Shown here in pieces: positions 50,122 through 62,257 of a DNA stretch of 64,000 nt; within the stretch, counting starts at the first letter, position 1, and every line of letters starts with the position of its first letter. The stretch spans positions 2,391,501-2,455,500 of the forward strand of contig NC_052474.1 in the NCBI RefSeq assembly GCF_009730915.1, read 5' to 3'. Source of the stretch: Dioscorea cayenensis subsp. rotundata. Lineage: Eukaryota; Streptophyta; Magnoliopsida; Dioscoreales; Dioscoreaceae. The notes below the pieces were generated by a model. It searched no databases, was not told where the DNA came from, and saw only the letters and a program-made list of their open reading frames with translations. The translations under genes and the position numbers were made by a program.

Positions 50122-52611
50122 TTTGAATGGATATCATCCATTATATGTGGAGAACACGATTTAACTTTATTGAGAATAAATTAATACATATACATTATTA
50201 AAGGTCTTATCTTGTTGTGTCATGTCAATTATTGACATAATTGAAACAATATAAAGTTAAAGGAATGTCAAACTTTGTAAAATGTTTAGAAGATAAAAAC
50301 AAATGATTAATAGCTGGAGATTGACAAACATTGTAGTAGTTAATTAAAAAATGTTAAGCTTGATAAAAATGACTATGTATTTTTTATGCTTTAGTATTTT
50401 TTTATATTTAAGGCATATATTATGTTTAAGGTGATATATAATGATTTAAATTAGCAAAAGTTAGATTATTATTATATTTTTCTATTCTTGAAGTTTTACT
50501 TTTGAGGATATTTGTTCTCACTATGGATGCTAAAGTTACATGTCCTGCTATGATTGAGAGACTTACTTTTTACTTTTACTCAATATATATATATATATGC
50601 TTTGTTTGATGGACATTTGTTTTGTTATGATTAGAAGAGAAATGTCTTATTATGATTGAAAGAGCTTTCCTTCTCAAACCCTAGCCATCAGAATCAACGG
50701 TCGGATCTCTCATCTTCTACACTCTCTCTCTTTGGCGAGTCGCTTTCGTAGAGCTATAGGGTTAACTTTTGCTCAGTTTGATTTGTATCTTTTTGTGAGT
50801 TTGTTTTTACTTATTAGTTTGATCATCTTTTTGTTTATATCGTGACGCAGCGGATGACCTAAGCGAGATAATATTTTTATAATATAATATATATTATAGT
50901 TTTAGCTCTAGGGTGTAGAATCGCTTAGCTTGATTAAGCATCGTTGATAGGATGTTTTTCTTTAAATACGGCATTAATTCTTTTGAGGAGGAATTAGGAT
51001 TCGGGTGTTTAGGATTTTTCTTAGTTTAATTGATGTGGATGACAGGAGATAGAATATATGGTGAGGATAATATTATGATAGTGAAAATAATCTCAAATTG
51101 TGTTTTGTGAATAATTTCATATATGATTGTTATTATTGATATTATTAATATTGTTATATATGATATATTATTTTTAAAATATTTCATGATATAATAAGTA
51201 TTTGTACATTATGTATATGTTTTTATTGTTTTCTAAAAAGATATTTTTAGGAGGATTTAATTTTGTTAATTGTCTTTACATTGTAAAGTAAGATTTTGCT
51301 AAGATTAGTCTTCCATGTATCAAACGAGTGGTTTATGGAGTGAAGACCAATAAACAGCAAATACCAGCACAGAGTAATGTCGAGGTATATTTACTGAGTA
51401 TGTATGATAATTTATTTTATATCCTAAAAAGATCTAATATTATATTATACATAATTTAGAATATGGTGGGAAGAGGCATGCTATGTTAGCGAGACTATTT
51501 CGAGAGTGAGAGATTGTGATGGAGCAATCATGCCCGATGGTAGTGACTTCAAAGAGGAAGGTTTGATACCAATTGGCCGAGAGAAATAGTGAGTGATCGT
51601 GCTAGGCAAGAGGACGTCCACATGGAATTACTGTCGCTTTCAGATTGTTGGAAAAATGAAAGCTTATCCAACAATGCATGAAGTTAGCGAAGGAGTTTGT
51701 AGTGAGGGATGTACATTCATGCGTATCCTCTGGAAGGACCCTCGGCGAGATGATAAGATTTTTGGGCTCGCACTGCTGTTTCCAGAGTGGTATTTATTGA
51801 GGGAAAGCGGGTCGGCCTTTGGATCGGCTACATACGCCTATTCACGCCAATCGCGAGCTTATTCTATGTTGAAAGAAGGCGGGTGCTGTCATGGCTCACG
51901 AGTGGTAAGTTATATTTTTCCTATTTCATAATTATAATTAACATAATTTATATAATGTATGTAGTGTTTAATTGTTCCACCTACTTCTACCGTGTTATCA
52001 TTAGTTTTATTTCTTGCTCCTCTCTCTACTCTCTCTCTCTCTCTCTCTCTTAACACTCCCATGCTCTTCTTCTAGCTTTTTATAGTCTCGATTATATATA
52101 TATATATAACATATATATTTCTATTCAAACTTTAGTATAAAGACGTTCATACGAAAGATATTCAAATTTGTTATACATATATGGTTTAAGTGCTAAAAGT
52201 AACAATGGGTGTAATCCTTTTTGTATCTCGGTGTGTAGGGTGTGTGTGTGAAGCTATTTAATAAAATTATTTATACGAGTGGTCGCTTGAATTTGTCTGC
52301 AGATAATAACTCGATTAATGATTTAATATATATATATATATCTAAGTCTTTGATCACTTTCACAAGGTCTTAATAATTAATCTATATTCATATTACTAAA
52401 AAATAAATTAAAAGCCTATTTATTCATAACAAAACTTATCTAGTTATCTTATTATTTTAATAACATAATCTTTATTTGCAATACAACATTGAAAGTCATG
52501 AATATCATATTTGTTATAGTATAAAATTGAAAAAAGCATTTAATTGGCAAAAACTCTAAAATGGTGGTAATACACATCCAATCATCGCCATGATTATTAA
52601 TATCAAAGTCA
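50122..52611. other. Repeat-like and AT-rich DNA, no confirmed gene
   Basis: A telo-box-bearing stretch (aaaccctagcc) at about 50676-50760 looks like a plant 5' leader. Downstream (51290-51930) several GC-richer patches and open frames have no recognised family. The core repeat tatggtgggaagaggcatg (51462-51480) matches the repeats in PMT intron 1. A (CT)n tract lies at about 52027-52051. Transposon remains are likely but unassigned. Confidence 0.4.
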
Positions 52612-52815
52612 TCACCAATAATATTCATTCTCCTCCTCCAAAGGAGTAGGTACCGGAGGTAGTAGTGGAGGAGTGGAGAAGGCATAGTAAGGAAACCATA
52701 GGAAAAAATTAGTTTGAGCTCCATCGATACCACTAAAGGTAATTGATGCGATGCCATAAGCCAATCTGCTCTCTATTATATCAAATGTACCTAACCAATG
52801 TCTCTTTCTAGAATG
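52612..52815 (-). pseudogene. C-terminal part of a diverged AP2/ERF domain protein, cut by the gap
   Basis: On the minus strand a frame leaves the N gap and reads RHWLGTFDIIESRLAYGIAS, then FSGIDGAQTNF and a Pro-rich tail ending EEENEYYW at a stop. This corresponds to the second half of an AP2/ERF DNA-binding domain (usual pattern W-LGTF-x-TAE-x-AARAYD...TNFP). The conserved Ala-rich helix AARAYD is changed to SRLAYG, so it is unusually diverged. The N-terminal half falls in the unsequenced gap. It could be a remnant or a divergent gene. Confidence 0.5.
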
Positions 52816-53815
52816 NNNNNNNNNNNNNNNNNNNNNNNNNNNNNNNNNNNNNNNNNNNNNNNNNNNNNNNNNNNNNNNNNNNNNNNNNNNNNNNNNNNNN
52901 NNNNNNNNNNNNNNNNNNNNNNNNNNNNNNNNNNNNNNNNNNNNNNNNNNNNNNNNNNNNNNNNNNNNNNNNNNNNNNNNNNNNNNNNNNNNNNNNNNNN
53001 NNNNNNNNNNNNNNNNNNNNNNNNNNNNNNNNNNNNNNNNNNNNNNNNNNNNNNNNNNNNNNNNNNNNNNNNNNNNNNNNNNNNNNNNNNNNNNNNNNNN
53101 NNNNNNNNNNNNNNNNNNNNNNNNNNNNNNNNNNNNNNNNNNNNNNNNNNNNNNNNNNNNNNNNNNNNNNNNNNNNNNNNNNNNNNNNNNNNNNNNNNNN
53201 NNNNNNNNNNNNNNNNNNNNNNNNNNNNNNNNNNNNNNNNNNNNNNNNNNNNNNNNNNNNNNNNNNNNNNNNNNNNNNNNNNNNNNNNNNNNNNNNNNNN
53301 NNNNNNNNNNNNNNNNNNNNNNNNNNNNNNNNNNNNNNNNNNNNNNNNNNNNNNNNNNNNNNNNNNNNNNNNNNNNNNNNNNNNNNNNNNNNNNNNNNNN
53401 NNNNNNNNNNNNNNNNNNNNNNNNNNNNNNNNNNNNNNNNNNNNNNNNNNNNNNNNNNNNNNNNNNNNNNNNNNNNNNNNNNNNNNNNNNNNNNNNNNNN
53501 NNNNNNNNNNNNNNNNNNNNNNNNNNNNNNNNNNNNNNNNNNNNNNNNNNNNNNNNNNNNNNNNNNNNNNNNNNNNNNNNNNNNNNNNNNNNNNNNNNNN
53601 NNNNNNNNNNNNNNNNNNNNNNNNNNNNNNNNNNNNNNNNNNNNNNNNNNNNNNNNNNNNNNNNNNNNNNNNNNNNNNNNNNNNNNNNNNNNNNNNNNNN
53701 NNNNNNNNNNNNNNNNNNNNNNNNNNNNNNNNNNNNNNNNNNNNNNNNNNNNNNNNNNNNNNNNNNNNNNNNNNNNNNNNNNNNNNNNNNNNNNNNNNNN
53801 NNNNNNNNNNNNNNN
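52816..53815. other. Assembly gap of 1000 N
   Basis: Exactly 1000 consecutive N. The round length indicates an arbitrary scaffolding gap, so the true distance between the flanks is unknown. Confidence 0.99.
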
Positions 53816-53890
53816 AACATAACATCCAAATATTGAGTAAACCATAATCATTTTGTTAAGAGCACCAACTTAAGTGGTGAATTTCAACAA

Positions 53891-53924
<34 letters not shown>

Positions 53925-54351
53925 CATTACACTTTGGAGTTATTTGGCCTAAAATTAGGCCCAAAAATACAAAGATTTGGATTTGAAACTTTCTTGAATC
54001 ATTGGCACAAATGCATCAGAGACGTCCAATCAGTGTCATCTGAACAACCATCGCTTCATTTGTTCTATACATGCAATAGGGCCCCAGACTTCCTTAAACT
54101 CACTTCCATCTGCATTTACCCAGGAGATCATTCCTTCAATCATCAATACATGATTGAAAGAAATACAGAATGGAAGGCACTTATAAGCATGGCCGAATGA
54201 CTTTAAATCATCGATGGTGTCTAAGATAACATTAAGACATTTTTCTTAACTGAAGTACCTGATAATAGTGCTCATACAGCTGATGAATATCAATCCAAGT
54301 TCGGGCCATCGTCCATTGACATTAAGTGTCAGCAAAAAGTTGAAGACCTCC
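53816..54351. other. Gap flank and downstream side of the PPR gene
   Basis: An AT microsatellite (53894-53921) is followed by a stretch with coding-like composition at about 54000-54200. Its minus-strand frame reads CLPFCISFNHVLMIEGMISW and EFKEVWGPIACIEQMKRWLF before a stop. No family was recognised. It may be a fragment of another gene or of a transposon. The 3' UTR of the PPR gene probably covers the right part. Confidence 0.35.
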
Positions 54352-57163
54352 CTAAAGGGATGGTAGTTCATCATTATCAGATTCACTATCAAAATCAGTA
54401 AAGAAGTCTCCTTTGGGTTCATTTTTCATTGAATCACTCTCAGGTGTCAAAAACTCTCTAACATTCTCCAAAATGTAAGGTTCTGTCAGTTTCCAAAACC
54501 AAACTGCATTATCTCCTTGGAATCCTATCCAGAACACTCTTCCCCTTCTCTTCACTTTGCATGTCAAGGATTTTTGCTTGGAAAAACCTTGGCAATTCTC
54601 TTTAAATCCTCCTGATTCCCGCCCCTTCAGCTTGAGCAGAATATCACCTGAGGAGGTTCTGAAACCCCCCATACATGTACCAGTAAGCTAGAACACGTGG
54701 TGATAGCCAACGATGGATGAGCTTTTGGGATCACTGGTCTGCCTTTTAGCCAGAACTGATCTGCGAAAAACCAAAAATAGGAGTGTGCAATTGTTGAAAA
54801 ATCGGTCAGGTATGTCATTGTCCCTATTAGCTGACTCATTTTGAAGATTTTTAACCATTCATAAAACCTTTCATGAATGTGTATTTTCAAAAGTGAATGA
54901 ACATTAGAATTCCCATTGAACTCAAAATAAATTGCATGGTTCCTCCACTCCTCATCTGATTGTATCTGAAGACCACCTATCAGCAAGCCCATCAAAAATC
55001 TCCCTGTTGTTCAGGGTCAAGTTTCATGCTTACCGGCCTCTTAATTACTTTCCTCTTGAGGCTGAGAATATAATCAAGCTTTTCCATGTACTGAGATTCA
55101 ATGTCATATTTCTTCTGACACATCAAATCATATATCTTTTCGGCCTTGACAAACTCTCCTGAAGAAAGATAAGCCCCTAAGATAGTGTTGCATGATTGTG
55201 CATGAATACCAATCGCAGGATTTGTGTGCATCTCATAAAAGATTTCCTCAGCCTTTTCAAGATTACCATTTCCTACTAATGATTTCAAGTAGATATAATA
55301 AATACTTCGGTTGGGGCGACATCTCTCAAGGCAATTAGCGAATGATACTTCCAATTTATCATGCACACCTAAATTTAAATACATTTTCAACAGATCTAGA
55401 AAAGCGGATGTTAGAGGCTTCAAACCACTGTTAATTAGTTCGTCAACAAGTTCTTCCACAATCTCAACCTCTGGAATTTCAGACATGACCTCAATGATTT
55501 TATTATATACAGCAACATTGATAGAAATGCCTTTCTCCTTCATCCCCTTGAATATCTCAAGAGATTTCATTGGTTCCCCAATCTTCGCATATAACTCAAT
55601 TCGGTAAACAAAGGCTTGGAAAGGCGTGATTCCACCAGAATCAATAAGTTTGAGCCATGCTCGTTCTGTTTCATCCACATCTCCCTCCTTGGAGAATGCC
55701 CTCATGAGTGAAATTAAGACATCCCTGCTTTCTTCAATTCCTGCACACTGCATCTCATCCCTCAGAGCTGCAATTCTTTCTCGATCAATATTATCTTGAT
55801 AACTATGGAGCCAGATCAACCCAGCATATATATCTTTGTGCACCTCGAGCTCCAATGTCACAAGCTGATGATAGATAAATTCAGCCTGCTTAAGATAGTG
55901 CTTGGACAGCCCCCAGGCTTACTAACAAGAGCGCTGAAAGAGAGAATTATGCAAACTGAGTCTTGGCCTGTAACCCCCAACTGAATCATCCGATTATAGA
56001 TAGTACACACCTCATCAAGGCAGCCTTGCACTGGTGCACTAAGGTAAGCAACAGTGAGGATATGGAACGTGGATTCACTGGGCACACGACCATGACTAAT
56101 TATTGCATCAAACATCTCCCTGCATTTCGCAAATTTCCTGTCTTTGCCCAGGTGATCTGCAAGCTTGGTTGCAAGGGCAAAATCAAAATGGAACCAATGC
56201 TGCTGGACCATCCACTTATATACCTGAAATCAAAGACTTCTTATCATATGGTATCCATAAATTTCATTCATCATGTATCTGAAATCATCCAACTGTCCAC
56301 TCAAAACAAGCAAAAAGAATTAACTTGATGCCATCCCTTATAAAGCAAAATAACCTGATGGGAAGGAAAATAACAAAAACTAAAACAAACTAAAAGAATG
56401 CAATTTTCAAAGTGGGGATGGATGAACAAAAAATCCAATTTAGAAACCAAGATACGAACTTTACAGTGACTACAGACCTTTCAGACAAAACCAGCCCTGG
56501 AAAAGAACCAATTTAGAAAAAATAAAAAATGTAGACCAGACTGATGCTTTCTAAACATCTACTTCCTACTGAAGCAAATAAACAAACAGGTGGCATCGCA
56601 TGAATAGAGGTAGCACATACCCTAAACCCGGCTTCAAACTCGCGGATTCGCATGCAATGTGCGACTATATAGGTAGTGTCCTGCTGGGTAATCCACTTCC
56701 TCTGGCCGTTGAGGATCCGGATAAGCGTGGCGGGCTTGTGCGCGGGGAGCTCCTTGCAAAGCCACGCGATCCTGGCCCTCCGCCACTGCTCGGGGAGCTC
56801 CTCCAGTTCAATAACCTCCAAAGACGGTGTTGAAAGCGCCCTCATTTCCTTTTCCCCTGACGCCTCCGATATCCATCCCGCTGTCCGCGGCCCTTCCCCG
56901 GAATTCCCGGATCCAATCTCGTGCTCGGATTCACATCCCTCTTTATCGAGCTGCAAGGACTCAGAGGTGGAGGACAGAGCTCTGGCAGGAGGGAAGGGGA
57001 GACGGAGCGAGACAACTTGGCGGCGGCGTGCTGCGCGGAAGGAGATGGCGGCGTTGAAAGCGGCGGCGCGCATAGGAAGGTGGCCACAGCGGTGGAGTGG
57101 TCGGGCGGGAACGATGGCGAGGGTCGGGAGCGAGAGGAGTTCGCGGGTTCGAGGTTGGGGCAT
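54352..57163 (-). CDS. OTP51-like PPR protein with LAGLIDADG domain; frame disrupted
   Basis: Exons: 57163-56621 and 56223-54352. OTP51 is a plastid PPR protein needed for splicing of ycf3 intron 2. The first exon has a basic, Ser/Arg-rich plastid transit region and [20 protein letters not shown]. The second has PPR repeats ([73 protein letters not shown]). Then comes a LAGLIDADG-type region ([68 protein letters not shown]). The span is disrupted against the family: one base missing in a G run near 55910-55914, one missing in a T run near 54994-54998, one extra near 54717-54727, one extra in 54665-54670, and three extra in 54570-54612. The net change is a multiple of three, so the terminal stop (SDNDELPSL) stays in the start frame. 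The locus is usually single-copy and important for photosynthesis, so consensus error should be excluded first. Confidence 0.88.
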
Positions 57164-57227
57164 TGCTTTGGATTTGGGGTTTAGGGTTTATGGTTTCATT
57201 TCCAATTTCCAAGCAATGAAGGGCTAG

Positions 57228-57294
57228 AACTATATCTAATTCTTATCCCATTGGGCTCTTCTGATTAACTGGTTTAGCCCATTGAGAAATGGTA

Positions 57295-57327
<33 letters not shown>

Positions 57328-59094
57328 CCTCTTGCATTGTTGAAATGTTCTAACTAAGAAAAAGTAAAACTTAATGTTTAATGTTATCCCAACATTACTT
57401 TAAATTGTTATTTATTTGAAAACACTTCTGAGTTGTTGTATTTTATTCCTTATAATATCTTGATCTTTTTGTTATATTTTTTTCAATTTTTAATAAAATA
57501 TAGTTTATTTAACTAATGTTTTATCCCGAATCCCAATAAAGATATCTCATAATTGTGTTTGTCTTTTTTTTTGTTTTTTTCATTTCCTATTAGGAGTTTA
57601 TCATCTTTGGTGACGAATTATTCTCTTTGGTTTTCTAGTCTATTATTGCAAGTTTTTTTTATATTATACTTGTTGTATTTATTTTTCTATTTTAATAGTT
57701 TTATGATTTATTCATTTTAATAAAAAAAAAAATGTTTTGTCATAAGATCCCATTCCTTAGCTCCATTGTATGTTTAATATATTTTGTATTTTTTATTTTT
57801 TTCCCATCTGTGCTCTTGATGTTATTAACGTACTGATGATGCTATGTAAGTGTTTCTTCTATTTGTTTTATTCAATTTTTAAAAAAAGTCATTTAAAAGA
57901 ATTAATATAAAATTAAAGAATTTTTTTTTTCAGGTGTGTCATCCTATGCAACTCTGATGATAACGTAATATGAATTTCGTCTCAATTATTGGTAATGCAC
58001 ATAAATAATGTTTCACATCACCTATTGACTACTTAAACGCAACGGCAAAATGCAAAAGACCAATTTATGTGTTAATTGCCTCACAAATTATTTCTATTTT
58101 TCCTAAACGACTTCACGATGATATAGCTAATAAAGAAGCATGTAATACATTAAATTCAAACAAACGGCAGACAAATACGTAGATTAATAAAAGTGATTTA
58201 CAAATGGTGCCAATGGGCCAAAGCATTGACAATTTCTTCTCTAAATTAAAAATAAATAAATAAATTATTTCTAAATATGAAAACATATATTATTTGGAGG
58301 ACAAAAGACAGAAGTTGGAGTTCTCTTCTGCAGCAGTAAAAAAAGAGTATTTAGTTCTTCAGATCTTCTTTAGTCAAAGAGTGCGATCCGGAGTCACAAA
58401 CCCCCGCACCAACCGTTAACTAGTTTTTCTCTTTTCAGCTTCTTCTTTGGGCTAAGTATCTTTCTAAGCCCCTAAAGATGCGTGTTTGGTAGTTATGTGT
58501 TTTTCTATATTTTTTTGTTTTCCATCATCTTTGGTGAATCTTGTACTCTTCTATTATTTTTTTATAGTTTTTATTATAATAAATTATGGTTTATTTATAT
58601 TTTCATATATATATATATATATATATAACCAACCACAACCGATATAACCAACAACAATCGTTTTGAAGGCAAGTTGAAATGAGACAAAAACTATGACTTC
58701 AAATACTCATAGAATTACCAAACTTATGGCTAATTTCAAAAGCTAAAAGGTACCATGATGCTTAATCTTCATTCCAAATATCCACAATTCATTTAATAAT
58801 ATCCAGAAGAATCTGTCTGCTTCTTAACAATGGGAAAATTTTGTCAGCAAAGAGTTTGCTGGCCGTCTTTATTGACATAAAAGACTGGTTCCAAGAAACA
58901 CAAATCATTCACAAATCTTATAGACCCACTTGTCATCCATCACTCACTGTTATCCTTTTATCAAGTCAAACATGGATCACACACAACAAGAGTTTCACAT
59001 TGCTGACAAGGAACAGCAATAAATATGAAATAAAGTGATCTGGTGGAAAGATGGAAGGTGTTTGCAAGTTGCAACTGCCAAGCTTTTTGCATTC
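57228..59094. other. Intergenic, AT-rich, with (AAT)n and AT microsatellites
   Basis: An (AAT)n tract at about 57296-57326 lies just upstream of the PPR gene leader. AT repeats lie near 58606-58627. No coding gene was recognised. The right end is the promoter side of the Cys/His-repeat gene; no clear TATA box was selected. Confidence 0.5.
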
Positions 59095-60731
59095 ATGGAG
59101 GAAGAGGATGGTAGCCCAAACTCTCTTTCTAAATCTCAAAATCAATCTCACTCCCAAGGAGGAACAACAGATAGGAACATGAAGAAGAAGAACAAGAAGC
59201 ATAGTCTCCCTCTGAGGATGTTTATTTCAGTGGATGGAGATGATGTGGTGCGCCATGACTGTCCTAATGCTTCCAATCCTTTCCACAAGTGTGCAGACTA
59301 CTGTTCCTTGAGAACTTCTGACCAAGCTAAGAAACAGGGTAAGATATATGGATTTGATGTTAATTGTGATCATATTGTTTATGTATAGATTAGATTTTCG
59401 GTTTGTTTATGAGCTTGTGGTGGTGTTTTCTGGCAGAAGGAAGCAAGGGAGTGAAAAAGGTGGTGGAAGCAAGGAGGCATGTAGATCCAAACTGCAGACA
59501 TGCATCAAATCCTTATCATTCATGTGGTCCATATTGTTATGAAGATGAGGGAGAGAGTTCATATAGTTCTTATTCCTCTTCATCTTTTCGTCAATTAAAA
59601 GGTGAGTTTTCAACTGTATGTGAGCACTAGATTGTTCTTTCTAAATGTGTTTTGACTGTGTGTTGTGATTGCAGGGGAGAAGAAGGAAGAGGTAAAGAAG
59701 ACTGGAGATGTGGATCCTATGTGTAAAAATGCATCTAATCCTTTTCACAAGTGTTCTGATTATTGCTTCAGAGGCAGCACAGGTTCATGTTGTTCTCAAC
59801 TATTATTATTATTATTCATGTATTTGTAGTATTGGAAGTTGGATTTCTTGTTGATTGTTGTGGATCTGGTTACAGATGAAAAAGGGAAGGAAAGTGTAAA
59901 GGATGTTGGAAAGGGAGAGATGGAGATGAGACTAAAAAGTAATGGGAATCTGAATTGTCCTAATGCATCCAATCCATTCCATGTTTGTGGGAGTTATTGC
60001 CTGCCAGTGATCCCAAAGAAAGGCCAGAACAAGGGAAATATAAAGAAGCCAACAGAGAGCTCAAACTGTAAATATGCTTCAAATCCTTTTTCACAACTGT
60101 TCTGAATTCTGCTCCTCAGGTATTTTTAGAAAAAGATCAAACTTAATTGAAGTTTTAATTTGAGATTTATTTGTAATTCTGTTCTAATTTTTCTCCAGGG
60201 GAAGGAGGTTTTGTTCCAAAGAAAGCAGAGAAAAGGAATGTCTATTCCAATCCTGAAAAAGTTTCAGTAAAAACTGATGAAACAGGTAAAGTTTATGTTA
60301 TTCAAAAACAGTAATTTTTAATATTTGTGGCTTTATAATGATCCATTCAATTATGTAGTAGAAGTAAGCACTGAAGCAGTGAAGGTCTCTGAGAAGAAGC
60401 CAATCAGCAGAAATTCATCTACTTCATGTTCTGAAAGCAGCAAGGAACATTTTCAGAGTTTTTATGAACAGGAATTACTAGAGAGATGTAAGTTTATATA
60501 ATTCTCATTATTGTTTGGCTTTCCTTGCAGATTTACCTGTCATGTTTCTGATTAATCATTTATGCTTAATCACAGTTGGGATTTTGAGAGGCAATGAGGA
60601 TGATTTGGTGGAAACTGAGAAGAGGAAATGCACCTTAAGCACATTGACTCCTTTGATTTAAAAACCATCAATTCATAGCACATTGCAGACAGAGCAATCA
60701 TGAAGATTTCTACCAATTTGAGAAAGGTATT

Positions 60732-60766
<35 letters not shown>

Positions 60767-61178
60767 TCTATTTCTTCATCTGTTTACTTTGTTACTTTTA
60801 TACCAAAAAGAACATTTTTGGTTATTATTATTTTTCTTTCTCTTTCCTTAAGTTTTGATTGCAGAGAAGAGCATGGGAGATTGGCAAATGCAGGATAATC
60901 AGTGGATTAATACTTGCAATTCAGACGGTAAAATTTCTGCATATTGCCTTCAAAAACCCTCCCATGAGAGTAACCAATCTGAGGATGGGAAGACTGTGAT
61001 ACCTTCATCAACAATTCGCTTTGCATTGCTGCTACTTTCAGTCTTATATTACATTGCCCATGTTATTATCACTGGAGGTGTGGCAATGGACCAAAATACA
61101 TCCAGAAGTAAAGAGAGGAAGGATGAAAAGACAAGATGCAACGTGAATTGTTTTGATGAAATGAATAGAGATATGTAA
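59095..61178 (+). CDS. Protein with five C-x7-H-x-C-x3-C repeats and a C-terminal membrane segment
   Basis: Exons: 59095-59338, 59437-59601, 59675-59782, 59876-60119, 60199-60285, 60359-60487, 60576-60726, 60865-61178. All introns are phase 1. Exons 1-3 carry one copy each, and exon 4 two copies, of the motif C-x2-A-S-N-P-[FY]-H-x-C-x2-[YF]-C: CPNASNPFHKCADYC, CRHASNPYHSCGPYC, CKNASNPFHKCSDYC, CPNASNPFHVCGSYC and CKYASNPF.... The C-H-C-C spacing could form a small zinc site (inference). The linkers are Lys/Glu/Ser-rich, and a hydrophobic segment FALLLLSVLYYIAHVII lies near the end. Two one-base T excesses break the frame: T5 near 60089-60093 (inside the fifth repeat) and the T run at about 60656-60659. 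The exon sum is 1442 nt; minus two it gives 479 residues. Read without them it ends early. An in-frame ATG at 59035 is an alternative start. I do not recognise a named family. Confidence 0.75.
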
Positions 61179-61572
61179 TAATATTTCTGTTACATCAAAC
61201 TGTTTCATTGCAATGTAATACATTCATTTTGGATCTGTGTAGCTAACATTAAAGCATGCTTATCATATTGTTTTTAAGGAACAAACAGTCTACTTTGATG
61301 ATCTCATTAATCAGCTCAGAATTCAAATCAAAATCAAATCAAAATTTTAACTTTTTCTACGGATCAATCACCATTATATCTGCAGATTAAACGTCAACAA
61401 ACTTACGGCTTCCTTTGAAAAAAAGTCACCAAGCAGGTTGAAAAAAATTAAATTCACAGGACTCTGAACTCTGTTGGTGCTGTATTGTCACCAGAGGAGA
61501 CAAAGCAAGTCAACATCTCATTGAAGTTCAAGAATACCACGTGTATTCAAGCGACCTAACTTTTATAAAACA

Positions 61573-61604
61573 CTAGTATGGATGCCCGTCCTTGTGATAC
61601 GGGC
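61573..61604 (-). mobile_element. Second Helitron-like 3' terminus
   Basis: On the minus strand a hairpin (GCCCGT...ACGGGC, arms at 61604-61599 and 61589-61584) is followed by 7 nt and CTAG (61576-61573), then T. The layout matches the terminus at 47912-47944, so both may belong to related elements. The body would extend to the right, through AT-rich DNA; its 5' end is not found. Confidence 0.5.
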
Positions 61605-61811
61605 TTTATCTAATAATACAAATCTTTTTTTTTTTAAAATAACTTATCAAAAAATACAAAAAAAACAGAAATATCAATATTATTTTATTAAATTAATTAA
61701 ATAAAACAAATATAAATAATAATAATAATATAAATGAAAAACAATGAAAACAAAATTAAAATAAAAACACAATATATCTAAAAAAAATATTAAAATATAC
61801 AAAATCATGTT

Positions 61812-61852
<41 letters not shown>

Positions 61853-62257
61853 AGAGGGGATGATAGGGTGTGGGACCCACTCAATTAAATAGAAAATAAA
61901 AAATAAACTAATTAGAAAGTGTCAAATGGCAGCATGAGAGAGATATGTATACTGTTAATTAAGATTAATATATACTTATATTATTGTCGTGAATTTTTTT
62001 TTTAATATATATATATATCCTATTATTAAATAAGAACATTACAATTCACTAGTTCAGCCACTTGTGGCATGAGCCCAGGGCTATTTATTATTACAAAACA
62101 AATTGGATCCACACAAGGAGTCCATTATTATATATATATACTCTGCAAAAGAAAAAAGCAAAGATATTAATCAAGCTGATCCACTGCTTCCAGTACTGGA
62201 CTTAGAGCGCATGACCATGCAACCATGCAACCATGCATGCATATATCATAAATATAT
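61605..62257. other. AT-rich intergenic, probable Helitron body and 3' UTR of RALF gene
   Basis: The sequence is strongly AT-rich with an AT microsatellite at 61816-61850 and an AT run near 62004-62019. No coding gene is present. The part just left of 62258 may be the RALF 3' UTR. Confidence 0.5.

Noticed and set aside
51593-51931. 112-codon frame with W and C residues, possible transposase
   Set aside because: I could not match it to a hAT or other transposase motif. The surrounding sequence is repeat-like, so it is kept only as unassigned DNA.
52798-53851. Open frames of about 350 codons across 52.8-53.85 kb
   Set aside because: They consist almost entirely of unknown residues from the 1000-N gap.
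56676-57227. Plus-strand 183-codon frame over the first exon of the PPR gene
   Set aside because: It is antisense to a conserved transit-peptide/PPR first exon on the minus strand with a matching donor. The frame comes from the high GC of that exon.
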